Source of the DNA: an uncultured Marinococcus sp.
GTDB taxonomy: Bacteria; Bacillota; Bacilli; Bacillales; Marinococcaceae
Direction of reading: 5' to 3'
Assembly (NCBI RefSeq): GCF_947493875.1
Contig: NZ_CANLSU010000006.1
Span: 1-64,000, forward strand
Length of the DNA stretch: 64,000 nt
The notes under the pieces are model-generated. The model saw only the letters and a program-made list of their open reading frames with translations, did no database searches and had not been told where the DNA came from. Numbering within the stretch: position 1 is the stretch's first letter; each line of letters begins with the position of its first letter. Shown piece by piece: positions 33,580 to 42,147 of the stretch. A program made the position numbers and the translations under genes.

Positions 33580-35163
33580 TTAGTTTTCCTCTATCTGATT
33601 TATTAGCGCTTTTTTCCTGGCTAATAAACTCTGAAATTCTTCATCCAGCTCCGGAGCCGGCTTAATGCTGAGCCGGCTTAAAACTTCTGCAATGCTCGTT
33701 TCCACCTGCAGCAGCTCGTCTTCCAAATGCTCATGTTTTTGAGGCCCGGGAGTTTCTTCATGGGCTGATAAAGGGCCTTCAAACGGAATTAACTGCTGCT
33801 CTTTCAATATAAATAATTTTGTAGCGGCGTTTGCCAGCAGCCGACGGTCGTGAGTAATGAAAAGAACCGTTCCCGAATAATCAATTAATAAGGCCTCGAG
33901 GGCTTTCACGGCTGTAATATCCAGGAAGTTTGTCGGTTCATCGAGCACTAACACATTCGCACTGCTTACAAACAATTTAGCAAGAGCTGCTTTTACTCTC
34001 TCCCCACCGCTTAATACGTGCACTGGCTTAAACACCTCTTCACCAATAAAACCAAGACGGGCGAGCACAGTCCGCATAATTGTTTCATTCTGTACTGAGG
34101 AAGCCTTCATGTTTTCCATGACTGAATCCTTCGTGTTTAACACTTCGAGCATTTGACTAAAATAACCGAATGTTACTGCCGGAGAAACCGTAATGCCATC
34201 CTTCTGATTCAGAATTTTAAGAAGAAAAGTTGTTTTACCGCTGCCATTGGCCCCGGTGATACCTATTTTATCACCACTGGTTATAGAAAAATTCACCTTG
34301 CTCCAAAGTATTCGTTCTCCCATCTTCCCCTCTACTTGCTGACCGCGAATGATCACACGGTTCCGAAGCTTTTCTTCCTTAGCCACCTGCATTTTTACCG
34401 GTGCAACTGCCTTTGGCTTTTCTACTTTATTCAAATGCTTCAATCGCGACTGCATCGCAAGGGCCCCCTGATTCAGCTTTTTCTGCTTCTTGGCAAAATG
34501 CGGCTTGGCCCCGGTAATTCTGGCTTCAGAGCTGGACAAATTTTTCGGCTTTTTGGTTGCCTTCTGTGCTTTTTGTTCTTTAAGCTGTACAGCTTCTTCC
34601 AGCTGGGCTTTTTCCTGCACGTATTTTTCGTATTCTTTTGCATGGCGTTCTTCTGCCTCTTTTTTCTGCTGCTCATAATCAGAATAATTCCCGTTATATA
34701 CCCACACTTTTCCTTCATCTATTTCCCATATTTTTGTGCAGAGCGTATCCAAAAATGCCCGGTCGTGAGAGGTGATAATCATCGCTTCCGAACGCTTTTG
34801 CAGCTCCTGTTCGATTTTTTCTGTTATTTCAGTATCCAGATAGGTGGTGGGCTCATCCATTAAAAGCAGATCCTGCGCTTCAGCGAAGATTTTATCAATC
34901 AACATTTTTGATACTTCTCCCCCGCTTTTATGCTGTGATTGCGGTTTTAACTGTGGGAGAAGCGCCGGTTTCCCGTGAAGGACCGCGCTGCCATGAAACT
35001 GCTGCTCTTCTTTGGCAATGATTCTTAATAGAGAAGTTTTTCCCGAACCGTTTGCCCCGACAAGTCCGATACGGTCTTTGTGTTGAATGTCCAAATGTTT
35101 AATGGTAAACAGGGTCCGGTCTTTAACTTCGAAACAAATATCATTTAATTGTACTAACGCCAT
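33580..35163 (-). CDS. Vga-like ABC-F ribosomal protection protein
   Basis: 527 aa. Two ABC domains: Walker A GANGSGKT (36-43) and GANGSGKT (304-311); signatures SGGE (80-83) and SGGER (385-389); Walker B/DEP motifs LLLMDEPTTYLD and LVLDEPTNFLD. No membrane helices. The 100-residue arm between domains has QKAQKATKKPKNLSSSEARI, and the first signature is degenerate in the manner of Vga(A) (HKSGGEV). Known: Vga proteins bind the ribosomal E site and dislodge lincosamides, streptogramin A and pleuromutilins. Near-complete alignability to Vga(A) is from memory, not a search. Regulated by the 5' leader. Confidence 0.85.
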   Translation of the reverse strand: MALVQLNDICFEVKDRTLFTIKHLDIQHKDRIGLVGANGSGKTSLLRIIAKEEQQFHGSAVLHGKPALLPQLKPQSQHKSGGEVSKMLIDKIFAEAQDLLLMDEPTTYLDTEITEKIEQELQKRSEAMIITSHDRAFLDTLCTKIWEIDEGKVWVYNGNYSDYEQQKKEAEERHAKEYEKYVQEKAQLEEAVQLKEQKAQKATKKPKNLSSSEARITGAKPHFAKKQKKLNQGALAMQSRLKHLNKVEKPKAVAPVKMQVAKEEKLRNRVIIRGQQVEGKMGERILWSKVNFSITSGDKIGITGANGSGKTTFLLKILNQKDGITVSPAVTFGYFSQMLEVLNTKDSVMENMKASSVQNETIMRTVLARLGFIGEEVFKPVHVLSGGERVKAALAKLFVSSANVLVLDEPTNFLDITAVKALEALLIDYSGTVLFITHDRRLLANAATKLFILKEQQLIPFEGPLSAHEETPGPQKHEHLEDELLQVETSIAEVLSRLSIKPAPELDEEFQSLLARKKALINQIEEN

Positions 35164-35170
35164 GCTATCA

Positions 35171-35322
35171 TCTCCGCGTAATTATATTGGCGGAGGCTGG
35201 CTGCAGCGATTGCTCTTTCTATACAAACAGCCTCCTATGAACGATAGACGTCCCGAATAGGAGGCAGATGTATCCCGCAGGTGAAAAGAAACCAGGGAGC
35301 TTCACATACTAATCCTATTCGG
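35171..35322 (-). promoter_or_regulatory. Attenuator-like leader of the ABC-F gene
   Basis: Five segments in the message can pair in mutually exclusive ways. A (35313-35322) with B (35253-35262): 10 bp. B (35257-35265) with C (35230-35238): 9 bp. C (35228-35235) with D (35192-35199): 8 bp. D (35190-35195) with the Shine-Dalgarno (35172-35177, GCGGAG): 6 bp. A lies inside a 12-codon leader ORF. This looks like ribosome-stalling control, but the polarity (ON or OFF upon stalling) is not evident. Confidence 0.55.
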
Positions 35323-35340
35323 AACACTACCGAAACGCAT
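35302..35340 (-). CDS. Possible 12-aa leader peptide (MRFGSVPNRISM)
   Basis: Short frame upstream of the ABC-F gene, ending TGA at 35302. Its codons VPNR are where segment A of the hairpin system lies, which is what a regulatory leader needs. Ribosome site is weak (CAGGG, 9 bases upstream). Confidence 0.4.
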   Translation of the reverse strand: MRFGSVPNRISM

Positions 35341-35538
35341 GACAAAAAACCCTGAAACACGGGAGCTTTGTCTTACATTCTTCGTTCGTGTCCGCTTCAA
35401 AATAGAATTAGTACTTCATGTCCCTACCATTCACCCTCTTTATGTTAAATTCTTCATCATCATACCATACATACATGCATTAAAAAGCCTGAAAATATAT
35501 TTTGGTTTCCTTAAATTTCCTTAATGAACAATTCTTTT

Positions 35539-35760
35539 TTAATTTCCTGCATCCTCTTCTTCCCGGTACTCCAAAATATCTCCAGGCTGGCACTCCAGAG
35601 CCCTGCATATTGCTTCGAGAGTGGAAAAACGTATAGCTTTTGCCTTGCCATTTTTCAGTATCGAAAGATTCGCCATGGTAATACCCACCTTTTCCGAAAG
35701 CTCGGTTACACTCATTTTTCTTTTTGCAAGCATTACGTCAATGTTGACGATCACTGCCAT
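35539..35760 (-). CDS. XRE-type HTH regulator (YozG-like)
   Basis: 73 aa from ATG at 35760 with GAGGTG 7 bases upstream. MLAKRKMSVTELSEKVGITM, NLSILKNGKAKAIRFSTLEA are the HTH_26/Cro-like helices, and ALECQPGDILEY the end. Short single-domain regulators of this kind pair with DUF2975 membrane proteins in bacilli. Downstream of that gene, in its operon. Confidence 0.85.
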   Translation of the reverse strand: MAVIVNIDVMLAKRKMSVTELSEKVGITMANLSILKNGKAKAIRFSTLEAICRALECQPGDILEYREEEDAGN

Positions 35761-35770
35761 TGCTTTCACC

Positions 35771-36253
35771 TCAGACCGTTAAATCATTTTCAGATTTTAT
35801 ATCTATCGCATGCTGAAATAATTTTTGAAGAACAGCAGCAAAGACTGCCACTACTGCAGGAGCAAATACAAAGCCTGCTCCAATAAGGATGACGCCCGGG
35901 GCATCACCTAATTCCGCGAAGATGTAAAACAGGGGCATTCCTGCTACATACAAACCGCTGATGGCGACCGCACAGTACTTGATCACTTTTAAAGCCTTGA
36001 GAGCCAATTCTGAAAACGCTTTGTTTTTGTCAATGTAATTCAACAGTTTGAATGCCTGATACAGAGCGGCAAAAAAGGGTATTGCCGCTGCATACATTAC
36101 AGCCAAAATTCCGTACATAACATAAGCAAATCCCGTTTCACTGCCTCCAGCCTCTACCGCCATCACAGGCAGCCCGAACAAACATAAAGCAAGTACCGGC
36201 AGCCCGATACAAATCACCGCTATCTTTAAAAAGAGCGTAGAGCCTCTTTTCAT
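35771..36253 (-). CDS. DUF2975 membrane protein
   Basis: 160 aa from ATG 36253 (GGAGG 8 bases upstream). Four helices (FLKIAVICIGLPVLALCLFG, GFAYVMYGILAVMYAAAIPF, ALKVIKYCAVAISGLYVAGM, GFVFAPAVVAVFAAVLQKLF). DUF2975 proteins are paired with a small XRE regulator, as here, and may act as a membrane anti-regulator. Role inferred from synteny. Confidence 0.8.
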   Translation of the reverse strand: MKRGSTLFLKIAVICIGLPVLALCLFGLPVMAVEAGGSETGFAYVMYGILAVMYAAAIPFFAALYQAFKLLNYIDKNKAFSELALKALKVIKYCAVAISGLYVAGMPLFYIFAELGDAPGVILIGAGFVFAPAVVAVFAAVLQKLFQHAIDIKSENDLTV

Positions 36254-36391
36254 GACAAGCACCTCCTTATTGATGCTTTTATTTTATCATTAAATTTATT
36301 GAAATTCGATAAATTTTTATTCTTAATCGGAATTAAATGTACGTACTGTTTAAAACGATTAATAAAAAAGCTCTGAGCTTGTTTTTCATTA

Positions 36392-36432
36392 AAAATAAGA
36401 CAAGACTGGAAGTGATCCAGTCTTGTCTTACT
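36392..36432 (-). terminator. Terminator after the 92-aa gene
   Basis: TAAGACAAGACTGGA (36396-36410) and TCCAGTCTTGTCTTA (36416-36430), 15 bp, followed by T-rich sequence on the minus strand. Confidence 0.8.
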
Positions 36433-36471
36433 GAGCTAATCATTTGTTTTCAGGCAATTTTTATTCATCTA

Positions 36472-36750
36472 TTAAATATGCTCTTTAATCCTTTGGATGA
36501 CTTGGTTGGTAGCGTCTTCCCCGTCCTTTGCCCGGATGGGATCCACTTCAATGTAATTGCTCCGGTTGGTCAACTCTTCGGCCCAACCAATAAAAAGATC
36601 TTCTTCATCGTCCTTATCCACGATGGAAATCTCCCAGTGCACGTTCTTGTCCTGCCGTTTTAATTCAAAGTAATACTTTGCGATTGGCATTAATTCTGCT
36701 TCGGCCTGCCCATCAAACTGTTCTTCTAAGCTTTTCGGCTGGTTAGCCAT
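36472..36750 (-). CDS. Small acidic protein, unknown function
   Basis: 92 aa, AGGAGG before ATG. Acidic and soluble; begins MANQPKSLEEQFDGQAEAEL, central YYFELKRQDKNVHWEISIV, end VIQRIKEHI. No family recognised. Monocistronic between two terminators. Confidence 0.65.
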   Translation of the reverse strand: MANQPKSLEEQFDGQAEAELMPIAKYYFELKRQDKNVHWEISIVDKDDEEDLFIGWAEELTNRSNYIEVDPIRAKDGEDATNQVIQRIKEHI

Positions 36751-36946
36751 TAAAATACTCCTCCTGTTTAAACACTCGCGTGCAAAATGATTTGAAGCAG
36801 CAGAAACTTAACTGCCTCTCTTCATTTATTTCCGTTTAGGTTCTTCATTAATCATTGAATGTGAAAATTCGAACGGCAAATAAGCTGATTTAAATAAACC
36901 AGCCAGCTTTCTTACATTTTCCGCGCCTTAATATTCCACATCAATT

Positions 36947-37819
36947 CTATAGCTGATATGCTCTTTGCTGCTGAATTAAAAATAATCCAACACCGAGCAG
37001 CACGATGATACCGCCGATAATCTGCAGGGCGACAACTTCTTCTCCCAGAATAAAAAATGCCAGGATCGTAGCCCCAACCGGTTCTCCTAAAATCGTCATG
37101 GAAATGGTGGACGTGTTAATAAAGTTCAACAGGTGATTGTAAATAACGTGGGCAATCGTTGGAAGAAATGCCAGCAGCATAAATATCTGCCACTCTTCAG
37201 CCCCGTATCCACGCACCGGCACACCTGAGACTGCATTAAAAACATGCAGCGATATTCCTGCTACAAAGAACACGATAAAGCTGTACAGCCAGTGCGATAC
37301 CCGCTTCACGACACGCTGGCCGATTAATAAATAGACAACCACCGCTATCACACTTAAAAAGGAAAGCAGGTTGCCGATTAATGCAGAGCTGCTGCTGCGT
37401 CCCAGGTCTCCCAGACCAATAATGACTACCCCGAAAATCGACAGGCTGATCGTAATCAGCTGCGGCACGCTGACCCGTTCTTTATAAATTAAAAAGCCGC
37501 CAGCCAGCGCCACTACCGGCTGCAGAGCCAGAATAATGGTGGAGCTTGCCACTGTGGTCAGCTTTAATGAACCAAACCAGAGCGCAAAATGCATGCCTAG
37601 GAAAACACCTGAAAAGATGAAAAGCACCCATTCTTGTTTTTTGATATTTTTAAAGTCATGCCTTTTTAACCAGACAAACGGGAGTAAAAATAAACTGGCA
37701 ATATACATACGGTACATGCTGAGAATGGTGGCCGGGGCTTCAGACCATTTTACAAATATCGCCGCAAAAGAAATGGCGATAATAGAAATTATCAGTAAAA
37801 ACGCGGTTGATTTATTCAT
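36947..37819 (-). CDS. EamA (DMT) family transporter
   Basis: 290 aa, ten hydrophobic segments in two EamA repeats: FAAIFVKWSEAPATILSMYR opens the first, ASSTIILALQPVVALAGGFL ends it; TLAHVIYNH.. FINTSTISMTILGEPVGATIL the second. Carrier of unknown metabolites or drugs. Single gene. Confidence 0.85.
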   Translation of the reverse strand: MNKSTAFLLIISIIAISFAAIFVKWSEAPATILSMYRMYIASLFLLPFVWLKRHDFKNIKKQEWVLFIFSGVFLGMHFALWFGSLKLTTVASSTIILALQPVVALAGGFLIYKERVSVPQLITISLSIFGVVIIGLGDLGRSSSSALIGNLLSFLSVIAVVVYLLIGQRVVKRVSHWLYSFIVFFVAGISLHVFNAVSGVPVRGYGAEEWQIFMLLAFLPTIAHVIYNHLLNFINTSTISMTILGEPVGATILAFFILGEEVVALQIIGGIIVLLGVGLFLIQQQRAYQL

Positions 37820-38043
37820 CCTTTCTTCTCTCCATCCTTTATTATCATCTCTTTTTGTTTTGATATAAAGAATCGTACCAAATCAGCGTTTAAAATTCCG
37901 GTATATAATTTCCTATTTTAAGCTACTTTTTTCCGGTGCTTAAATACTTACAAATGCTTCACATAATATTTACAAAATTCAAATTTTTGTTTATTCTTAT
38001 AAAAAGTACCATGCTGAGCATAAATACCTAAGGGGTCCTTACA

Positions 38044-38370
38044 ATGAAGAAATCATTATCCGGTCTGATAACGCTGATAGCCATCACCTTTATCAATTGG
38101 CTCGCAGCCTTCCTTTTTACTGTGGCATATATTGAATTTTCGTTTCTAATCGGATTGGCTGCTGTGATTTTAATTGGCTGGTTCACGTCTTCCGGGGGCT
38201 TTTCCACAGATGCCGTTCGCATGCAGACTCAGGGGGATACTGGTATTAGAATGGAAACAGAAGCCCGCAGTGGTCTCCGTTCCTCGACACCCTTCTTCGT
38301 GGCACTGGCGTATACTGTTCTTGCTTTAATAATAACGATTTACTATTATCGGGATTACTTTTTCCAGTAG
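38044..38370 (+). CDS. Membrane protein, unknown function
   Basis: 108 aa. Two N-terminal helices (LITLIAITFINWLAAFLFTV, FSFLIGLAAVILIGWF), a polar loop with QTQGDTGIRMETEARSGLRS, and a C-terminal helix (FFVALAYTVLALIITIYYY). Same size and pattern as other uncharacterised bacillar membrane proteins (e.g. DUF3899-like); family not certain. Confidence 0.65.
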   Translation: MKKSLSGLITLIAITFINWLAAFLFTVAYIEFSFLIGLAAVILIGWFTSSGGFSTDAVRMQTQGDTGIRMETEARSGLRSSTPFFVALAYTVLALIITIYYYRDYFFQ

Positions 38371-38415
38371 CATTCAATCTTTCCTGAATCGATAATTATT
38401 TTTAAATCACATTAA

Positions 38416-38454
38416 AAAGCCTCTTTTCAGCTGTTTAAACTGAAAAGAGGCTTT
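38416..38454. terminator. Bidirectional terminator
   Basis: AAAGCCTCTTTTCAG (38416-38430) and CTGAAAAGAGGCTTT (38440-38454), 15 bp, between the convergent genes 38044 and mqo. Confidence 0.8.
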
Positions 38455-38473
38455 AAAATAGTTAACATCGCAT

Positions 38474-39976
38474 TTACGTCATTTGCGGTTGTTTATGGTT
38501 TTTCAACCCAAGCGTTTCCTCGGTGGACTTGTGAATTTCTTCGATTAGTTCTGGATGCTCGGACAGATTCACACCGTACGAAGGAATCATTTCTTTTAAT
38601 TTCGGCTCCCATTCGTCGAGGTGCTGCGGAAAGCATTTCTCGATAATTTCGAGCATGACTGATACCGCAGTAGATGCACCTGGAGATGCCCCAAGCAGCG
38701 CAGCTATAGAGCCGTCTTCCGCGCTGATCACTTCTGTCCCGAACTGAAGGATGCCTTTTCCTTCTTCAGTGTCCTTAATAACCTGGACCCGCTGGCCGGC
38801 TACAAGCGGCTCCCAGTCTTCTGTTTTGGCGCTTGGAATAAATTCTCTCAATTCTTCCATCCTTTGTTCCTTGGAAAGCATAACTTCTTTAATCAAATAC
38901 TTGGTTAACGGAATATTTTTGGCTCCCGCTGCCATCATTGTAATCAGGTTATCCGGCTTGACGGAGTTCAATAAGTCCATCAGGGAACCAGTTTTTAAAA
39001 ACTTTGGAGAAAAGCCGGCGAACGGGCCGAACAAAAGTGTCTCCTGATTATTAATATACCTCGTATCAAGATGCGGAACAGACATTGGCGGTGCTCCGAC
39101 AGGAGCTTTGCCGTACACTTTGCCGAAATGCCCTTTTACAACATCTGGATTCTGACAGACCATAAACTGGCCGCTTACTGGAAAACCACCGATGCCCTTA
39201 CCTTCTGGAATACCGGATTTTTGCAGCAGGTGCAGGCTTCCGCCGCCTCCGCCAATAAACACAAAATCCGCCTCGTGCAGTTCAAGCGTTTCTTTTTGAT
39301 GATTGCGCACCTTCACTTCCCAGGTGCCATCTTCGTTACGTGTAATATCATCCACGTCATGGTTATATTTCATTTCTACATTATTCTTTTCCAGATGACT
39401 AAACAGCTGACTCGTTAACGAGCCAAAATTCACATCCGTGCCGTCTGCAATTTTAGAAGCTGCTATCGGCTCTTCAATCTGACGGTCCTTCATCATTAAC
39501 GGCATCCACTTTTCAAGCACCTCCGGATCCTCCGAAAATTCCATTCCTGAAAATAACGGATGCGCAGACATTTTTTCGTAACGCGTCCGTAAGAATGAAA
39601 CGTTGTGATCGCCACGCACATAGCTGATATGCGGCAGAGGCATAATAAAGCCGCGTGGATTGTGGATCAAGTCACTTTTGACCAGATAGGACCAAAACTG
39701 CTTGGAGACCTGAAATTTTTCATTAATGCTGATGGCCTTACTGATGTCAACCGAGCCGTCCGGCTGCTCATTTGTATAATTTAATTCACATAAAGCCGCG
39801 TGTCCTGTCCCGGCATTATTCCATTCGTTCGAGCTTTCTTCTCCCGGTTTTTCAAGCTTTTCAAACACTTTGATATTCCAGTCCGGGGACAGCTCTTTTA
39901 GCAGTGCACCTAACGTTGCACTCATAATCCCGGCCCCGATTAAAATAATATCTTTTTCACCCTGTTGTTTTTTCAT
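38474..39976 (-). CDS. mqo: Malate:quinone oxidoreductase
   Basis: About 500 aa. ATG 39976 chosen (GGGAG, 10 bases). [20 protein letters not shown] is the FAD-binding N-terminus; [26 protein letters not shown] and [32 protein letters not shown] are Mqo-specific. Peripheral membrane enzyme oxidising malate to oxaloacetate and reducing quinone, bypassing NAD-dependent malate dehydrogenase. Single gene. Confidence 0.95.
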   Translation of the reverse strand: MKKQQGEKDIILIGAGIMSATLGALLKELSPDWNIKVFEKLEKPGEESSNEWNNAGTGHAALCELNYTNEQPDGSVDISKAISINEKFQVSKQFWSYLVKSDLIHNPRGFIMPLPHISYVRGDHNVSFLRTRYEKMSAHPLFSGMEFSEDPEVLEKWMPLMMKDRQIEEPIAASKIADGTDVNFGSLTSQLFSHLEKNNVEMKYNHDVDDITRNEDGTWEVKVRNHQKETLELHEADFVFIGGGGGSLHLLQKSGIPEGKGIGGFPVSGQFMVCQNPDVVKGHFGKVYGKAPVGAPPMSVPHLDTRYINNQETLLFGPFAGFSPKFLKTGSLMDLLNSVKPDNLITMMAAGAKNIPLTKYLIKEVMLSKEQRMEELREFIPSAKTEDWEPLVAGQRVQVIKDTEEGKGILQFGTEVISAEDGSIAALLGASPGASTAVSVMLEIIEKCFPQHLDEWEPKLKEMIPSYGVNLSEHPELIEEIHKSTEETLGLKNHKQPQMT

Positions 39977-40210
39977 TTCTTTCATACTCCCTACATAATA
40001 GAAAAAGACGTCTCCTTTTGGCGGAAATTTCCCGGCCATATTTTGTTCACGTCAGGGAGGCATCTTTTCCAATAATTTTACACCAAATATAGATTATCAT
40101 TATTAGACGAAGATTAAAATCATTATTATTAATATAATAACCGTTTATGAGCGTAGAAAAACAATTAATACGATTCAAAAGTCGTTACAGCCTTTTTCGA
40201 TCTAAAAAAC

Positions 40211-40238
40211 CGAAGCCGGGAAATAATTCCCGGCTTCG
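40211..40238 (-). terminator. Terminator after the 3D-domain gene
   Basis: CGAAGCCGGGAA (40211-40222) and TTCCCGGCTTCG (40227-40238), then a T-run on the minus strand. Confidence 0.85.
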
Positions 40239-40258
40239 GCTCGCTTCTTTTATAGTAA

Positions 40259-40918
40259 TTAGTCGACTACTGTTACTTCAACGTCCTGACGACCAAACGC
40301 AAATGCGTCGGATTTCGTTGGTACGTGGATGTCAATGCGGTCGTCATTGATCGCTCCGCCAGTGTCTGCTGCTTCATACGTGCCCATGCCTTCGATTTTT
40401 ACTGTGGAACCGAGCGGGATGACGTCCGGGTCTACAGCAATGACGTTGGCGTCACGGTCGTTGTTCAGGTTAACGCCTGTTGCAGTGATGCCGCTGCAGC
40501 CAGCACATTCAGCGGTGTATGCGGTAGCTTCCATTGTCATGCTGTCGCCGCCTGTGCTTTCAGAGGACTCAGAAGTCGACGCGCCTGCTACTTCTTCATC
40601 AGAAGAATCAGAAGATCCGCCGAGTGCTGCCTGCGTTTGTGGGCCGGCTACGCCGAAGTAGTCGCCTGCTGGGGAAGAAATGTCGTTAGCTTCCTGAAAG
40701 TCTTTTACAGCGCTGAGCGTTCTAGGGCCGAATGTAGAACCAGTATAGCCGTGGAAGTATCCTTTTTCTTTCAGCGTGTCCTGAAGCTCTGCAACAGAAG
40801 AGTTAACGTCGCCGTAGGTCATAGAACCATGATCACCGATGGAAGCATCTGCTGCCTGTGGTGCTCCGAATACTACCCCTGCTGTAATTGCTGTACCGAA
40901 TAATGTTTTTTTCATCAT
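40259..40918 (-). CDS. Secreted peptidoglycan-binding and 3D-domain protein
   Basis: 219 aa from ATG 40918 with AAAGGATG 8 bases upstream. Signal peptide MMKKTLFGTAITAGVVFGAP to about AADA; PG_binding_1 repeat (SSVAELQDTLKEKGYFHGYT, GPRTLSAVKDFQEAN); Ser/Glu linker; 3D domain with MEATAYTAECAGCSGITATG, IAVDPDVIPLGSTV and ADTGGAINDDRIDIH (three Asp). Same architecture as YocH/SleB-like wall proteins; likely a lytic transglycosylase or wall-remodelling enzyme. Long 5' leader (160 bases). Confidence 0.85.
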   Translation of the reverse strand: MMKKTLFGTAITAGVVFGAPQAADASIGDHGSMTYGDVNSSVAELQDTLKEKGYFHGYTGSTFGPRTLSAVKDFQEANDISSPAGDYFGVAGPQTQAALGGSSDSSDEEVAGASTSESSESTGGDSMTMEATAYTAECAGCSGITATGVNLNNDRDANVIAVDPDVIPLGSTVKIEGMGTYEAADTGGAINDDRIDIHVPTKSDAFAFGRQDVEVTVVD

Positions 40919-41086
40919 AAATAATTCATCCTTTGTGATCATAATATTGTTAGTCGTCCTAATGACGAAGTCCATTGAAAAGTTTGCCTATATGTTTACT
41001 TGTCTTTATGACACCACTGCATGAATTGCCAGAGCGTCTTGCCGTCGATTGTTTTTCTGCGCTTTCTCTCAAACACAACGCTATCG

Positions 41087-41115
41087 ATTATGCCTTGAAA
41101 AAGAACAATTGGCAA
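41087..41115 (-). promoter_or_regulatory. Promoter of the 3D-domain gene
   Basis: TTGCCA and CATAAT separated by 17 bases on the minus strand. It predicts a 5' leader of about 160 bases. Apart from this, the promoter and the terminator at 41378-41417, the stretch 40919-41442 holds no gene that I can see. Confidence 0.6.
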
Positions 41116-41377
41116 TGACATTAATTTAGTTGTAATCTAACCTTAATAGTTTTTCATATTATGTAAAATTAACGGGCCTTCCTTCACAACTTTCATGCAA
41201 AACTGCCGTATTTTCACTTATTATTAAAGAGAATGCATTTAGAATATTACGCTATTATTACAACGAGACCATTTTTACGTAACATTACTACAAATAAATG
41301 AAAAATATGCTTTTGAATTTTGCCTTCACGGGGTAATTCCATTGATTTTTCCACTTTACTACAGCGTATCAATAACG

Positions 41378-41417
41378 AAAAACCTCTGCATCTCTTCTTT
41401 TAAGAAGTCTGCAGAGG
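41378..41417 (-). terminator. Terminator after the GvpO-like gene
   Basis: CCTCTGCA (41383-41390) and TGCAGAGG (41410-41417) with inner CTTCTT/AAGAAG pairing; AAAAA lies before it, read as T-run on the minus strand. Confidence 0.7.
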
Positions 41418-41442
41418 CCGTATTGAATCCTTGTAATACAAT

Positions 41443-42096
41443 TTATTTCACCTGTTTGTACGAGGTAATCTCCAGTTCTTCGTCTACAGTGGCTTCGTAC
41501 GTTTCTACCTTTGTTTTCCTCCCATCGTTGTTCAGCACATCAATCTTTACGTGCCACAGACCGTCCTTTTCCTCTGTAGAAGTAATACGCTTTGGTTCAG
41601 CTACATAGTTTTCGAAAAATGCATTGACGCTGTCCATTACTTCGGTAAGCCGTGGGCCATTCTGCTTGGATTTTTTCTTTTTGGAAGGCGCCGGCTTTCC
41701 TTTGGAAGCGTTGCCTGCCGTACCTCCCGCGTTTTTTAATTGCGGCCTGCTTTCTTTGTTAGAAACCATTCTTGCTTTTTTGGGCGCCTGCCCTTTACCT
41801 TTATTCTCTGAAGATGACTCTCCCATCCCCGGGAGCTTTGATTTCGACTTTTCTGCAGTCTGCTTTACGCTCTCTTTGGCTTCGCCAGCTTTTTTTAGAG
41901 GCTTCTTCAAAATGGAAGCTGTGGCCCCTCCTTCATTTTCTTTTTCTGAAGTATTAGTTTCTTCCCTGGAATCTTCAGAAGATTCTTCCCCACTGTCTTT
42001 CTTTTTCATTCCCTTTGTAATCATCGGAAGTGCTCCTCCGATCAAGCTTCCGGCTGCCATCAGCCCATAGGTAACTTTATCTTTTTTATCACTCAT
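41443..42096 (-). CDS. GvpO-like gas vesicle accessory protein with disordered N-terminal region
   Basis: 217 aa from ATG 42096 (AAAGGGG upstream). N-terminal helix KVTYGLMAAGSLIGGALPMI, then 110 residues rich in Lys, Ser, Glu (disordered), then a GvpO-type domain: TEVMDSVNAFFENYVAEPKRI, LWHVKIDVLNNDGRKTKVET and YEATVDEELEITSYKQVK. GvpO is a gas vesicle accessory protein in other bacteria. No gvpA or other gvp genes are in the window, so the assignment is by the C-terminal domain only. The 260-aa gene lies 51 bp upstream. Confidence 0.5.
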   Translation of the reverse strand: MSDKKDKVTYGLMAAGSLIGGALPMITKGMKKKDSGEESSEDSREETNTSEKENEGGATASILKKPLKKAGEAKESVKQTAEKSKSKLPGMGESSSENKGKGQAPKKARMVSNKESRPQLKNAGGTAGNASKGKPAPSKKKKSKQNGPRLTEVMDSVNAFFENYVAEPKRITSTEEKDGLWHVKIDVLNNDGRKTKVETYEATVDEELEITSYKQVK

Positions 42097-42147
42097 TATG
42101 TTTTCCCCTTTCTTTACTGCCCGAACCTGCATGACCCTGCCGGCCCT

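Noticed and set aside
34153-34863. 236-aa plus-strand frame inside the ABC-F gene
   Set aside because: Antisense shadow of the Vga-like gene; Phe- and Cys-rich composition, no ribosome site.
40080-40140. Fur-box-like sequence (ATTATCATTATTAG) before mqo
   Set aside because: Resembles GATAATGATAATC only in part within AT-rich DNA; no iron genes nearby.
40325-40903. 192-aa plus-strand Cys/Val-rich frame
   Set aside because: Antisense to the 3D-domain gene with its clear signal peptide and domains.
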